DNA from: Vreelandella alkaliphila
GTDB taxonomy: Bacteria; Pseudomonadota; Gammaproteobacteria; Pseudomonadales; Halomonadaceae
Assembly: GCF_016107625.1 (NCBI RefSeq)
Contig: NZ_JABASV010000001.1
Span: 124,001-188,000 of the forward strand
Direction of reading: 5' to 3'
DNA: 64,000 nucleotides
Below the pieces are notes generated by a model. It had not been told where the DNA came from. It made no database searches and saw only the letters and a list, made by a program, of their open reading frames with translations. Positions 1 through 8,873 of the stretch are shown one piece after another (positions within the stretch are counted from its first letter, which is position 1; the number at the start of each line of letters is the position of its first letter). The translations under genes and the position numbers were made by a program.

Positions 1-503
1 CATGCAGGGTTCTCAAGACGCATAGTGGTCTTAGTAATGCCCAGCGGCGTATTGTACGCATCGCGACCAATGCCAATAGGATACGTCTCTACTCGCGGCG
101 CCTTGCCCTCTTCCACCTCTGGATAATAATAGAGTCTAAGCTCAGCAACATTAATCACAATGCCAGTACGCGGCTCATCTGGCAGAATATATTGGCCGGG
201 TATTTTCACCTCAGTACCTTCGCCAGGTATCCAAATACTGGTATCTGGATTGGCCATACGAATCTCTTCGTAACCCACATTATGCTCACGGGCAATGTCG
301 AGCAGGGTATCCTCTTTTTTCGCCGTAACGGTATACACCTCGCCCACCATATTCCCTTCATCAGGGAGCAAAAAGTGGCCTTTGGGTAATTCACTTTCAC
401 TAGCAACGGCACTGGATGCAAACAACCAAGCTCCCAGAGCTACGCTGCTAGCCCACAATTTTTTAACCTGTCGAAGCGTTTGATACCGCGCGGCAACTGT
501 CAT
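1..503 (-). CDS. LysM domain L,D-transpeptidase (N-terminal part, runs off the left edge)
   Basis: The frame opens at an ATG at 503 behind AGGAG and stays open to the window edge. It encodes a signal-peptide-like N-terminus ending near residue 35, a LysM-like segment (YTVTAKKEDTLLDIAREHNV, about residues 58-77) and the start of a YkuD catalytic domain (VINVAELRLYYYP, then YPIGIGRDAYNTPLG). Family knowledge: such periplasmic enzymes form 3-3 peptidoglycan cross-links or attach lipoproteins. The catalytic HxxSxGCxR region would lie outside the window, so activity cannot be judged. The gene is divergent from the PRC-barrel gene at 986. Confidence 0.85.
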   Translation of the reverse strand, partial: MTVAARYQTLRQVKKLWASSVALGAWLFASSAVASESELPKGHFLLPDEGNMVGEVYTVTAKKEDTLLDIAREHNVGYEEIRMANPDTSIWIPGEGTEVKIPGQYILPDEPRTGIVINVAELRLYYYPEVEEGKAPRVETYPIGIGRDAYNTPLGITKTTMRLENPA

Positions 504-985
504 GGGGTCTCCTTTATTATATGGTCCCAAGGCGCTACCTGCTGTTGAGCAGGCTGCAGTGGGGACAATTTGCGTACGAATATGAACAAGCGGTCTGAAT
601 GGGTCAATTCGATAGACTGTCGCAGCAATCTCAACGGCCAACGTGGGTGAGACGTCTCATTGAGAGTGATTTTAACGTTTATTAATAAATCTAACACGTC
701 CTGGTTTAACGCTGATGTGCATTTGAAGTGATCTTAGTTAAGAGTTCTTCATTAGCGTTGCAATACAGCTCATAGCACCTACCTTTAGAAGTGCCTGTGC
801 ACAGCAACGTGTCGGGCTTCACTCATCACCAACAGGAACAGTAGCGCCACCCATCAAAAGGAACCGACTGGGTAGCGTTGGCTAGCAAGGAGCCCGAAAA
901 ACGCCAACCAGTTTATCGCTACTACGTTACTTAGGGATTAACAGACAGTTGTTAACCCCTTCATAAAAATGCAAGGAGCAAAACG
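504..985. other. Intergenic region between divergent genes (482 bp)
   Basis: I see no convincing gene here. The interval must hold the promoters for the leftward L,D-transpeptidase gene and the rightward PRC-barrel gene. The only structured element I noticed is a perfect 12-bp palindrome, TGAGACGTCTCA, at 648-659. A short leftward frame at 500-697 has no family signature and overlaps the transpeptidase ribosome-binding site, so I do not call it. Confidence 0.5.
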
Positions 986-1447
986 ATGAAAACGACTTTT
1001 CTCAGCACGCTGGTTATTCCTACCTTAATTGCCGTCGCCGGCATTGCCTACGCAAGTGATGACAATCAGACCGGCATGGAAGCTTCTTACTTGACCCAAA
1101 CGCCGCAAGGAACTTTCCACTCAGACTCTCTGACGGGCAATCAAGTAAAAAGCAGCGTTGAAGATGATGAAGACATCGGCACCATCAATGATTTAATCAT
1201 TGATGAGGATGGGCAAATTAATGCTGTTGTTGTCGGCGTTGGTGGTTTCCTTGGTATGGGCGAAAAAGATGTCGCTATCGAATGGGATTCGCTTGAACTT
1301 ACCAAGGATGAAGATGGCGAAGATTACATTATATCGGTAAACGCCTCTCAAGAAGCGTTGGAAAGTGCCGAAGAGTATGAGCGTGGCAATGACCTTCATA
1401 CAGAACGCGATACTGAGATGAATAACAGCGAAAATGACGACGAGTAA
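986..1447 (+). CDS. PRC-barrel domain protein, exported
   Basis: This 153-residue protein has a signal peptide (about residues 1-24, ending AYAS) and one PRC-barrel domain at about residues 55-110, seen in the pattern IGTINDLIIDEDGQINAVVV followed by GVGGFLGMGEKDVAIEW. The tail from about residue 120 is very acidic. The start ATG has AAGGAG upstream. PRC-barrel proteins of this exported, acidic type are common in halophiles and rhizobia. Their role is poorly defined; envelope or stress functions have been suggested. An efficient bidirectional hairpin terminator follows at 1611. Confidence 0.85.
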   Translation: MKTTFLSTLVIPTLIAVAGIAYASDDNQTGMEASYLTQTPQGTFHSDSLTGNQVKSSVEDDEDIGTINDLIIDEDGQINAVVVGVGGFLGMGEKDVAIEWDSLELTKDEDGEDYIISVNASQEALESAEEYERGNDLHTERDTEMNNSENDDE

Positions 1448-1610
1448 CGCGTGTTTTAACAAGCGGCTTTCGCAAACATAAATCCTGTTAAACTCGACTG
1501 CTATAGGGCCTTGCTTAGATGCAAAGCCCTCTTCACAAGTGACTTTTCATAAGCGCTTTTTCATAAGTGCTTGAAGCGGCTATTGTGCTTCCCCGAAAAA
1601 GAGATCATAA

Positions 1611-1638
1611 AAAAGCGCTGCATGTCTGCAGCGCTTTT
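1611..1638. terminator. Bidirectional Rho-independent terminator
   Basis: A 12-bp perfect stem (AAAAGCGCTGCA / TGCAGCGCTTTT) with a 4-nt TGTC loop. It has A-rich and T-rich flanks on both sides and lies between the convergent PRC-barrel gene and the OsmC gene. It should end transcription from either side. Confidence 0.85.
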
Positions 1639-1659
1639 CGGCGTTATCTGGCGTTCGAA

Positions 1660-2082
1660 TCACCCCTTTAAGGTTGCGTCCATAGTAATGTCAGCATTTA
1701 ATACTTTGGAAACAGGGCAGTTCGCTTTAGCTGTTTCAGCAGCTTCTTGAAAGGCTGCGTCATCGGCACCGCTTACGCTGGCTACAACGTCCAAATGAAT
1801 ACTGGAAATATCGAAACCATCTGCACTTTGTGAAAGCGTTACACGCGCATTGGTATCAATAGCATCAGCGGTAAAGCCTTTCTCTCCAAGAATCATGGAA
1901 AGCGCCATTGAGAAACAGCTTGCATGGGCAGCGCCAATTAACTCTTCCGGTGTGGTGCCGGGTGCTCCTTCAAAGCGCTGTTTGAACGAATAGCCAGCAT
2001 CCAATGCTCCACTTTCCGTCGCCACATTGCCTTGACCATCTTTGAGTCCACCTTCCCAACGTGCGCTTGCTTTACTATCCAT
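1660..2082 (-). CDS. osmC: OsmC family peroxiredoxin
   Basis: A 140-residue OsmC/Ohr superfamily protein. The two redox cysteines are present at C56 (AAHASCFSMA) and C122 (KANCPVSK), as in thiol-dependent peroxidases that reduce organic hydroperoxides. The pattern GTTPEELIGAAHASC marks the OsmC branch; the separate Ohr protein at 11504 belongs to the Ohr branch. AAGGAG precedes the ATG. Length is typical. It shares the terminator at 1611 with the convergent PRC-barrel gene. Confidence 0.92.
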   Translation of the reverse strand: MDSKASARWEGGLKDGQGNVATESGALDAGYSFKQRFEGAPGTTPEELIGAAHASCFSMALSMILGEKGFTADAIDTNARVTLSQSADGFDISSIHLDVVASVSGADDAAFQEAAETAKANCPVSKVLNADITMDATLKG

Positions 2083-2187
2083 TCCGTTCTCCTTTCCTTT
2101 GATAGTTAGCGTAAACTCGTTTTAAGGACGCAAACACTACGTCCGCCAACTCAATCAGCGTAGCTGATTCTATCGCCGCTGCCGAAT

Positions 2188-3075
2188 TTACTCGGCAGAC
2201 AGACTGTCTAATTGTGCAGCTACATCACGTTCTGTACTGCTTTGCTCTGTAATGCCCTGCAGTGATCGAATGGAACGCTCTCCACGCTCTTCAAAAGAGT
2301 CGTTAAGATCGATCCTTAACTCAACGCGGCGATTGTCCGCCCGCCCTTCAGGCGTGTCATTGGAAGCCAACGGCCTAGTATCAGCGAAGCCTTGTATCAT
2401 CAGTCGCTCTGCCGTTAGCTCTTCAGTGGCAACAAGCACGTTTGCAACAGAAGACGCACGCAACGCGGACAAATCCCAGTTACTTCGAAAACGGGACGTG
2501 CGGATAGGCACGTTGTCCGTATGCCCCTCAATTGAAACCGTTCCGGTGACAGCAGCTAATACCGTTGCCAGCTCTTCCAGCAGATCAGCAAACGCGGGCA
2601 TGACATCGGCGTTACCAGAGCCAAATGTGCCCTGCTCAGAAATCCTGACGACCACTCGAAACTGATCGACCTCAATGTCGGCAACACCTTCTAACGACGA
2701 TGCTTTAAGCAAATCTTCGAGACTAGCGGCCACTTGAAGGGTTCGCTGCTGTCGTTGTACATCCAGCATGCTACGCATGGATTCCAACTGTGGTTGCTGC
2801 TGGGTAGTTCGTTGTCGCACTTCGTCTAACAAGGTGCGGTCAGGTACTGCTGGAGAAAACTGCTGGAATACCGCACTGGTCCCCATAGGGATTTGGGTAG
2901 CCTCAACATCGCGCTGCACGCCGAAGGCTTTTGATAGCTCCTCCGCCACACGGCGAAACTTTTCAGCATCAATTTCTGCAAACGACAATAGCAACACAAA
3001 AAAGCATAACAATAGCGACATTAAATCTGCGTATGTCACCATCCAAGCAGGAATATTGGTCTGTTTTTGCGCCAT
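2188..3075 (-). CDS. motB: Flagellar motor stator protein MotB/PomB
   Basis: This 295-residue protein has one N-terminal membrane helix carrying the ion-binding aspartate D17 (TYADLMSLLLCFFVLLLSF), a linker, and a C-terminal OmpA-like peptidoglycan-binding domain (about residues 150-265; GHTDNVPI, NRRVELRI). The N-terminus resembles Vibrio PomB more than E. coli MotB, which suggests Na+ coupling, fitting a halophile. It begins 3 bp after motA and has no good ribosome-binding site of its own, so translation is probably coupled. The pair is not next to other flagellar genes, as is common for polar flagella. Confidence 0.9.
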   Translation of the reverse strand: MAQKQTNIPAWMVTYADLMSLLLCFFVLLLSFAEIDAEKFRRVAEELSKAFGVQRDVEATQIPMGTSAVFQQFSPAVPDRTLLDEVRQRTTQQQPQLESMRSMLDVQRQQRTLQVAASLEDLLKASSLEGVADIEVDQFRVVVRISEQGTFGSGNADVMPAFADLLEELATVLAAVTGTVSIEGHTDNVPIRTSRFRSNWDLSALRASSVANVLVATEELTAERLMIQGFADTRPLASNDTPEGRADNRRVELRIDLNDSFEERGERSIRSLQGITEQSSTERDVAAQLDSLSAE

Positions 3076-3078
3076 GGA

Positions 3079-3867
3079 TTACGTTCGCTCGCCAGCAGGG
3101 CCGGTTTCACCTGAACCTGGCAAGCCACGGTGCTCAGGGGGCAAATAGATGGTCAGCATTTGCTCAAGCACTCGTGGATTTTTATCGCTCTTAATGGCAA
3201 TCAGCGCGTCGATCCACAGCTCCTGCATTTTGGCTTCCTGGTTCATCCGCACCCATAGTTTTTGAGCGATCGGGTTGGCGATCATCGTTGCAATCATTGC
3301 ACCATATAAGGTGGTTAACAGAGCAACCGCCATAGCAGGCCCAATTAAAGAAGGGTCGCCCATATTGGAAAGCATTTGTACCAAACCTACCAGGGTGCCA
3401 ATCATTCCCATCGCGGGAGACACTTCACCTAACGCCGAAAATACTTGGCCGCCTGCTTCGTTTCGTTCCAGCGTCAACAGGCGCTCTTTTTCCATCATAT
3501 CTTTAATCATTTCGGCGCTGTAGCCGTCGGCCAACATTTGTAGGCCTTTCTTAAGAAACGGAGAATTCACCTCTCGGCTTTCTAACGCAATCATCCCCTC
3601 ACGGCGGGCAACTTTCGCCAGCTCGACTAATTCATCGATACTTGCTTGAACGCTAGGCAACTGGAATTTAAACGCCCGCGCCGCCGCTTTTAAGGCAAAT
3701 TTAAATTGGGTGATACTAAACTTTGCCAACACAACAAACAGGCTTCCCCCGACCACTAGCAGCAACCCCGTCGGGTTCATAAACACCTCAGGCGAAGTGC
3801 CCATGATTACAGAGGCCCCCACTAACACAGCAGCCCCTACCAAACCTATTAGCGTTGCGAGATCCAC
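3079..3867 (-). CDS. motA: Flagellar motor stator protein MotA/PomA
   Basis: A 262-residue MotA/TolQ/ExbB family protein with four membrane segments (about residues 5-25, 30-50, 148-170, 180-205) and a cytoplasmic loop that should contact the rotor. The N-terminus (LIGLVGAAVLVGASVIMG) and length match the PomA subgroup. The start is a GTG at 3867 behind GAGGGAAGG. It forms a two-gene operon with the MotB-like gene; together they make the torque-generating ion channel. Confidence 0.9.
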   Translation of the reverse strand: MDLATLIGLVGAAVLVGASVIMGTSPEVFMNPTGLLLVVGGSLFVVLAKFSITQFKFALKAAARAFKFQLPSVQASIDELVELAKVARREGMIALESREVNSPFLKKGLQMLADGYSAEMIKDMMEKERLLTLERNEAGGQVFSALGEVSPAMGMIGTLVGLVQMLSNMGDPSLIGPAMAVALLTTLYGAMIATMIANPIAQKLWVRMNQEAKMQELWIDALIAIKSDKNPRVLEQMLTIYLPPEHRGLPGSGETGPAGERT

Positions 3868-4114
3868 GGCCTTCCCTCAAGAATGTAAAAAAATGCTAAC
3901 TAGCGATTTGCCGAGACAGTAGAGTTTCCTTGCAACAGCGTCAACGCCAAATCGATAACGTTACACAGGTTGACAAACGCACTAACTCTTTTTTAGCAAA
4001 CGCTGATGCACGGGCAGTCTTGGGTATTCGCTTTCCAACGCTTTATCGTTAAGCTGAGCAGCACTATGGCACTCACCACACCTATGGTCGCCGCAATGAA
4101 CCTAAGGACACATC

Positions 4115-5020
4115 ATGTCATCGGCTGATGCGCTGCGTTTGGTTTTGCTCTCCTCCCTATGGGGACTGTCGTTTATTTTTATGCGCGTCGCAGTACCGGA
4201 GTTTGGCCCAGTCCCGCTCGTGCTAATAAGGATGGGCATAGGCGCACTGCTTTTAGTGCCATTGCTAATGAGCCTGCGCTATCTAACGCTCATTTGGCAG
4301 CATAAAGGGGCGTTATTGATTTTAGGCATCATTAACCATGTGCTGCCTTTTTCATTACTGGCCTTAGCAACGACGCGCTTAGAAGCAGGTTTTACATCGC
4401 TTATTAACGCCACTACGCCAATCTTTACCGCGTTATTGGGCGCTGCTTTTTTTGCCACACCCATTCAGCGCCAACAATATCTAGGGTTAGCGTTGGCGTT
4501 GTTTGGTGTGTATGTGCTTTCTGCTGATCGGCTAGACTTCGCCCTAGGCGGCGACGGCTGGTTTATTGTTGCCGTACTCGGCGCGACGTTTTGTTATGGG
4601 CTTGCCGGTAACTACTCGAAAACGCGCTTGAGTCATCTACCCAGCCGCGTGCTGGCGGCCGGTAGCAGCGCGATGTCAGCATTGATATTACTCGTACCTG
4701 GTCTGCTGCTCTGGCCAAGCGAGCCAGTCAGCGTGCTCGCCTGGGGTAACGCCCTGGCGCTGGCGATGCTAAGCACCACACTCGCGTTCCTGCTTTACTT
4801 CGGTCTATTAGCCAGTGCAGGCGCTACCGCCACGTCAACCGTCACTTTTTTGATTCCCGTCAGCGCGCTGCTGTGGGGATATTTACTGCTTGATGAAACG
4901 CTTAGCCTTCAAGTGGTGACTGGCATGGTGATTACCCTGTTAGGCACCGCCATTGCCACCCGGCTATTAAAGTTTAGGTCTCGCGGTGCGTTGACACCAC
5001 CTCGTCCCCCACACGAATAG
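4115..5020 (+). CDS. EamA/DMT-family transporter
   Basis: A 301-residue membrane protein with ten predicted helices in two EamA repeats. The drug/metabolite transporter pattern is visible (LLSSLWGLSFIFMRVAVPEF; TSTVTFLIPVSALLWGYLLLDE). AAGGACACATC precedes the ATG. The substrate cannot be predicted; relatives export amino acids or metabolites. Its 3' end overlaps the convergent MOSC gene by 47 bp, so its last 16 residues (FRSRGALTPPRPPHE region) are read from DNA that also encodes the MOSC C-terminus. Confidence 0.88.
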   Translation: MSSADALRLVLLSSLWGLSFIFMRVAVPEFGPVPLVLIRMGIGALLLVPLLMSLRYLTLIWQHKGALLILGIINHVLPFSLLALATTRLEAGFTSLINATTPIFTALLGAAFFATPIQRQQYLGLALALFGVYVLSADRLDFALGGDGWFIVAVLGATFCYGLAGNYSKTRLSHLPSRVLAAGSSAMSALILLVPGLLLWPSEPVSVLAWGNALALAMLSTTLAFLLYFGLLASAGATATSTVTFLIPVSALLWGYLLLDETLSLQVVTGMVITLLGTAIATRLLKFRSRGALTPPRPPHE

Positions 5021-5819
5021 TGCCTCCTTGCCCTGTGGTCAGCGTGGCATTTTGGCCAAAGTGAGCACCCTTCAGGTGAGGCTGAGTGTTCAGAGAAAGC
5101 AGTGTTTTCAGTGGTTCTGCCTGCGCCGGTATGGTGCCAGTATGCTGATCAACCGTGGTGATTTTGCAGCGCTGACAGGGCTTACGAAGCGTCAGCTCAT
5201 AGCCGCCTTCACCCGCGAGTGTTGCCCACTGGTCTTCCGCCCAGGCATCATCACAGTCGACCACAATATTCGGCCGAAAACGGTTCATCGGTACAGGGGA
5301 TTGTCCATTGGCAACAAGTGCTTGATTCAAAGCATCCAGAGAGCCGGTGGTGGTTATCAGGAAAGGGTAGCCATCAGAAAAGTAGGTATGGGCCTCGCCT
5401 CCCGCCAGAAAATCCTCTTCAACAGAACGCGTAAACTCTGTAGCAAAGCGCACCAAACTGATGCCTTGTGCTTGCTCCCCCAGCGCCGCCACAAGCCAGC
5501 GGGATACGTCGTCGCTTTCTGGCAGTGCTTTGCAGTGGTCGTTCCACACTTTTACAAGACGCAAATTGCCTTGGGGGTCTTCAAGGGGAATCGCGATCGG
5601 ATCTACCTTGGGGTGAGAGAGCACCAGTGCTTGATCGGTTAATTCAACAGCGATGGTCGCAAGCTCTGGTAGCTGGCGCTGGGTGACAAAACGCTGCTGA
5701 GCATCCACTAACATCCACCGGCGATCCCAGGCCAACCCATGGTCATGGAGTTCACTTTGGGTAACGTTAATTCCCTTTAAGGATTTAACCGGATAGACAA
5801 TGAGTTGGGTAATATTCAC
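4974..5819 (-). CDS. MOSC domain-containing protein, YcbX-like
   Basis: A 281-residue protein with the MOSC N-terminal beta-barrel domain (IVYPVKSLKGINVTQSE; LAWDRRWMLVD, about residues 7-40) and a MOSC domain (about 120-275) with the conserved KPCQRCKITTVDQ motif containing the molybdenum-cofactor cysteine. Family members such as E. coli YcbX use Moco to detoxify N-hydroxylated bases and related compounds. It ends inside the convergent EamA gene. A ferredoxin domain, found in longer YcbX proteins, is absent. Confidence 0.88.
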   Translation of the reverse strand: MNITQLIVYPVKSLKGINVTQSELHDHGLAWDRRWMLVDAQQRFVTQRQLPELATIAVELTDQALVLSHPKVDPIAIPLEDPQGNLRLVKVWNDHCKALPESDDVSRWLVAALGEQAQGISLVRFATEFTRSVEEDFLAGGEAHTYFSDGYPFLITTTGSLDALNQALVANGQSPVPMNRFRPNIVVDCDDAWAEDQWATLAGEGGYELTLRKPCQRCKITTVDQHTGTIPAQAEPLKTLLSLNTQPHLKGAHFGQNATLTTGQGGTIRVGDEVVSTHRET

Positions 5820-5925
5820 GGCGGTCTCATGCTCTCTATAGCGATTTTTTTAATGGCTTTTTTAATGACCAATCTTTAATTAACAGCCTATCGAGTTTAC
5901 TGGCTCGCCGCTAGCTATCTAGAAA

Positions 5926-6930
5926 CTAAAGTGTTTTACCCGTCTCAATTCGATACCCCAAATCCATTACTTGGTGTTCAGGTGCTTCGCCACGAATGCG
6001 CGACAATAGCGCTTTCGCAGCGACTTCCCCAATGGCTTGCCGAGGTGTAATGACACTGGCAAGGCGCGGGCTCATCGCCTGGCCGACATCGTGGCCATGA
6101 AACCCAGCAATCGCCATCTGTTCGGGGACATTAATGCCATGGCGCAAACACTCAAAGTAAGCCCCCACCGCAACATCGTCGTTGGTGCAGAAAACACCAT
6201 CGGCACTAGGGTGATCTCGTTGAATTTCCTGCATAAGCGCCGCCCCGACGCTATAGGAAGAACGCTGACTGCTCTGCAGCGTTATCGGCTTTAAGCCATG
6301 CTCTTCCATAGCTTGGCGATAGCCTTGCTCGCGCTGGCGTGTCCGCTCATCCAGACGCACAGCTAGATAAATCACCTGACGCCTGCCACGGCGAATCATC
6401 TCACTGACCATATCGTAAGCGGCCTGCACGTTATCGTAACCCACCGCCTGCTGTAGTGGCGGGCGACGGGTATCCATAATTTCCACAATAGGAATACCAG
6501 CTGTCTCCAACATTCGCAGGCTACGCGGCGTGTGATCGCGGTCAGACAAGATGACGCCATCCACATTATAAGAGAGCAGCGAGGCCAAACTGCGCTCTTC
6601 AAGCTCAGGGCTGTAACCGTAGTGAGAGAGCATCAAGTGATAGCCAGCAGGCTCGGTGTACGCTTCGATACCGACAATGACATCAGCAAATACCTGGTTG
6701 GTCAGCGATGGTACCAACACGCCGATAGAGTGGCTGGTAGCCCGAGAAAGCAGGTCTGGTGCCCGATTGGGAATATAGCCAATCTGTTCAGCAACGCTGA
6801 AAATACGTTCGCGAAGTCCTTCTGATACCGTATCAGGGTCCCGCAAGCAGCGACTGACGGTCATTTTTGTCACGTCAACGCGATCAGCAATATCTTGTAA
6901 TGTCGGGCGTTTTTTCTTCAATGGCGTCAC
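5926..6930 (-). CDS. gntR: LacI-family gluconate repressor GntR
   Basis: A 334-residue LacI-type regulator. The helix-turn-helix is at about residues 10-32 (PTLQDIADRVDVTKMTVSRC). A periplasmic-binding-protein-like effector domain follows (HSIGVLVPSLTNQVFADVI). The GTG at 6930 is the likely start because the HTH begins directly after it; no clear ribosome-binding site is visible. It is the last gene of the dctPQM-gntK-gntR operon. The palindrome at 10747 matches the known E. coli GntR operator type. Together these support a gluconate-relieved repressor. Confidence 0.88.
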   Translation of the reverse strand: MTPLKKKRPTLQDIADRVDVTKMTVSRCLRDPDTVSEGLRERIFSVAEQIGYIPNRAPDLLSRATSHSIGVLVPSLTNQVFADVIVGIEAYTEPAGYHLMLSHYGYSPELEERSLASLLSYNVDGVILSDRDHTPRSLRMLETAGIPIVEIMDTRRPPLQQAVGYDNVQAAYDMVSEMIRRGRRQVIYLAVRLDERTRQREQGYRQAMEEHGLKPITLQSSQRSSYSVGAALMQEIQRDHPSADGVFCTNDDVAVGAYFECLRHGINVPEQMAIAGFHGHDVGQAMSPRLASVITPRQAIGEVAAKALLSRIRGEAPEHQVMDLGYRIETGKTL

Positions 6931-6937
6931 TGACTGT

Positions 6938-7003
6938 TCTGTTAAGTGCGTAAGTCTGTTAAGTACGTAAGCCTACTAAATACAGGTCTGTTAAATGCGC
7001 AGG
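6938..7003. repeat. 17-bp tandem repeats between gntR and gntK
   Basis: TCTGTTAAGTGCGTAAG (6938-6954) and TCTGTTAAGTACGTAAG (6955-6971) differ by one base. A diverged copy fills 6972-6986 and a fourth (TCTGTTAAATGCGCAGG) occupies 6987-7003. They lie directly upstream of the gntR start in the gap after gntK. Function unknown; copy number could vary by slippage. Confidence 0.75.
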
Positions 7004-7053
7004 GGCCATACCATAGCGAATAGTACGGCCCCTCGCCTATCCCATCCTTTAGC

Positions 7054-7578
7054 CTAATGAACGCGTAGCGTAGGCGCTAGCGCCGCCGTAAAGTGCTCGA
7101 CAATCTCGCTAGGCGATAGCGCAATGGAGACCGTCATCGCTTCATCACTGCTTGGCGGCTCTAAATCGGCGAGCTGGCTTGCCAGCATATTATCACCTTT
7201 AAAGAAGTGCCCTGCCCTGGTTGCTAACCGTTCACGCAGAAGCGCATGGCTTCCTTCTAGATATAAAACATGCAGCGCAGGGTCACCTTCGCGCAGGCGA
7301 TCCCGATAGCGTTTTTTAAGGCCGGAACAGGCGATGACCACGGATGCATTGCGCGCTTTGTGAGCCGCGAACAAGTCAGCAAGCGTTGCCAGCCAGTCAC
7401 GACGATCGTTGTCATTGAGTGGCGTGCCGCTGGCCATTTTCGCCACATTAGCCGGTGAATGATGGTCGTCACCGTCAATAAACGTTGCGCCCAGCTCTGC
7501 TGCTAACTGTTGTCCGATATGCGACTTCCCTGATCCAGAAACACCCATGACAAGAATACGATGTGATGGCTTATTCAC
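7054..7578 (-). CDS. gntK: Gluconokinase
   Basis: A 174-residue P-loop kinase of the GntK/IdnK family. The Walker A motif is in the first 20 residues (MGVSGSGKSHIG), followed by the family pattern FIDGDDHHSPANVAKMASGTPL and IACSGLKKRYRD. It phosphorylates D-gluconate to 6-phosphogluconate in the cytoplasm, which feeds the Entner-Doudoroff or pentose phosphate routes. The start is a GTG at 7578 with AGGAG upstream. It follows dctM by 12 bp, so uptake and first catabolic step are co-transcribed. Confidence 0.94.
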   Translation of the reverse strand: MNKPSHRILVMGVSGSGKSHIGQQLAAELGATFIDGDDHHSPANVAKMASGTPLNDNDRRDWLATLADLFAAHKARNASVVIACSGLKKRYRDRLREGDPALHVLYLEGSHALLRERLATRAGHFFKGDNMLASQLADLEPPSSDEAMTVSIALSPSEIVEHFTAALAPTLRVH

Positions 7579-7590
7579 TCGATGCTCCTA

Positions 7591-8871
7591 TCAATTGCCG
7601 CGCACGGCGGTGAGGTCAGGCAGCCAAGTAACGATGCCAGGGAACGCAATCAGCACCACCAGAACAACGATCAAGGCGGCGTAGTAAGGCAGCATGGCTT
7701 TTACCAGAGACTCCATAGACACCTTGCCGACACCACACCCAACGTACAGACAGGTACCAACTGGCGGGGTTAACAACCCAATGCCTAAAATAAAGGCCAT
7801 TAGAACGCCAAAGTAAGCGGCATCAACACCCACCGATGTCACGATCGGTGCAAGCATTGGCGCCATAATCACCATGGCTGGCGTTAGATCCATTACAAAC
7901 CCCACCAACAGCAGTAGCCCCGCCACAATCAGCAGCAGCAAAAACGGCTCCTGGGTAATCGCCTGTACTTGGCGCACTAAGGTTTGTGGAACCATGTTAA
8001 TGGTTAAAAACCAGGCAATAACGGTGGCAAAAGCCAACAACATCATCACCATGCCAGTAAGCCTTGCGGTGCGAATTAACATACCGCCCAACTCGCTGAG
8101 CTTAAATTCACGGTATACCAGCAGGGAAATCGCCAACGAATAGAGCAGCGCAGCAACGGCGGCTTCTGTGGCGGTAAACACGCCGCCAATAATGCCGCCA
8201 ATAACGATCACAGGAAGTACCAGGGCTAGCCAGGCATCCTTAAACGCTTTCCACAAGCGATCCCAGCGGAATTGGCGAACGCCGCCACCCTGCTTGCTCG
8301 CTAGAATAAAGGTGGTCACCATTAGCGCCGCGCCAATTAACAGGCCAGGCACAATCCCCGCGATAAACAGACGACTGATCGACGTCTCGGTAACAATGCC
8401 ATATAAAATAAGCGGTATAGACGGTGGAATAATAATGCCGATCACCGACGATACGGTGTTAATCGCCGTGGCATTTGCGGCGGTGTAACCTTGCTGTTTC
8501 ATTGAGGGGATCATCATCGCGCCGGTCGCTGCGGTATCCGCAACCGCCGAACCGCTGATCCCGCCAAAAAACATCGAACCGGTAATGGCTACCTGGCCAA
8601 GCCCGCCGCGCATAAAGCCAACTAACGCGCCAGCAAGCTCCATCAAGCGTCGTGCAATGCCACCATTACTCATCACTTCGCCGACGAGAATAAAGAAGGG
8701 AATCGCCAGTAGCGGGAAGCTATTCACGCCACGAATTGACTGCTCAATCATAATCGATAGCGGGATATCAGACAGCACCGCCATGACTAAGGCTGCTACC
8801 CCTAGGCCAAACGCAATCGGCAAACCAATCACAATAGACGCCAATAATATGGCTAGAAAAATCCACAGCAT
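7591..8871 (-). CDS. dctM: TRAP transporter large permease (DctM)
   Basis: A 426-residue DctM-type permease with about 12 hydrophobic segments and family motifs such as GVNSFPLLAIPFFILVGEVM, FFGGISGSAVADTAA and PPSIPLILYG. With DctQ and DctP it performs Na+-driven uptake of an organic acid. Position upstream of gluconokinase and GntR points to gluconate. It begins 2 bp after the dctQ stop. Confidence 0.93.
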   Translation of the reverse strand: MLWIFLAILLASIVIGLPIAFGLGVAALVMAVLSDIPLSIMIEQSIRGVNSFPLLAIPFFILVGEVMSNGGIARRLMELAGALVGFMRGGLGQVAITGSMFFGGISGSAVADTAATGAMMIPSMKQQGYTAANATAINTVSSVIGIIIPPSIPLILYGIVTETSISRLFIAGIVPGLLIGAALMVTTFILASKQGGGVRQFRWDRLWKAFKDAWLALVLPVIVIGGIIGGVFTATEAAVAALLYSLAISLLVYREFKLSELGGMLIRTARLTGMVMMLLAFATVIAWFLTINMVPQTLVRQVQAITQEPFLLLLIVAGLLLLVGFVMDLTPAMVIMAPMLAPIVTSVGVDAAYFGVLMAFILGIGLLTPPVGTCLYVGCGVGKVSMESLVKAMLPYYAALIVVLVVLIAFPGIVTWLPDLTAVRGN

Positions 8872-8873
8872 GA

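Noticed and set aside
500..697. Leftward 65-residue frame upstream of the L,D-transpeptidase gene
   Set aside because: No family signature and it overlaps the start region of the transpeptidase gene; most likely non-coding.
5028..5642. 204-residue rightward frame
   Set aside because: Antisense to the well-supported MOSC gene; residue composition is not protein-like.
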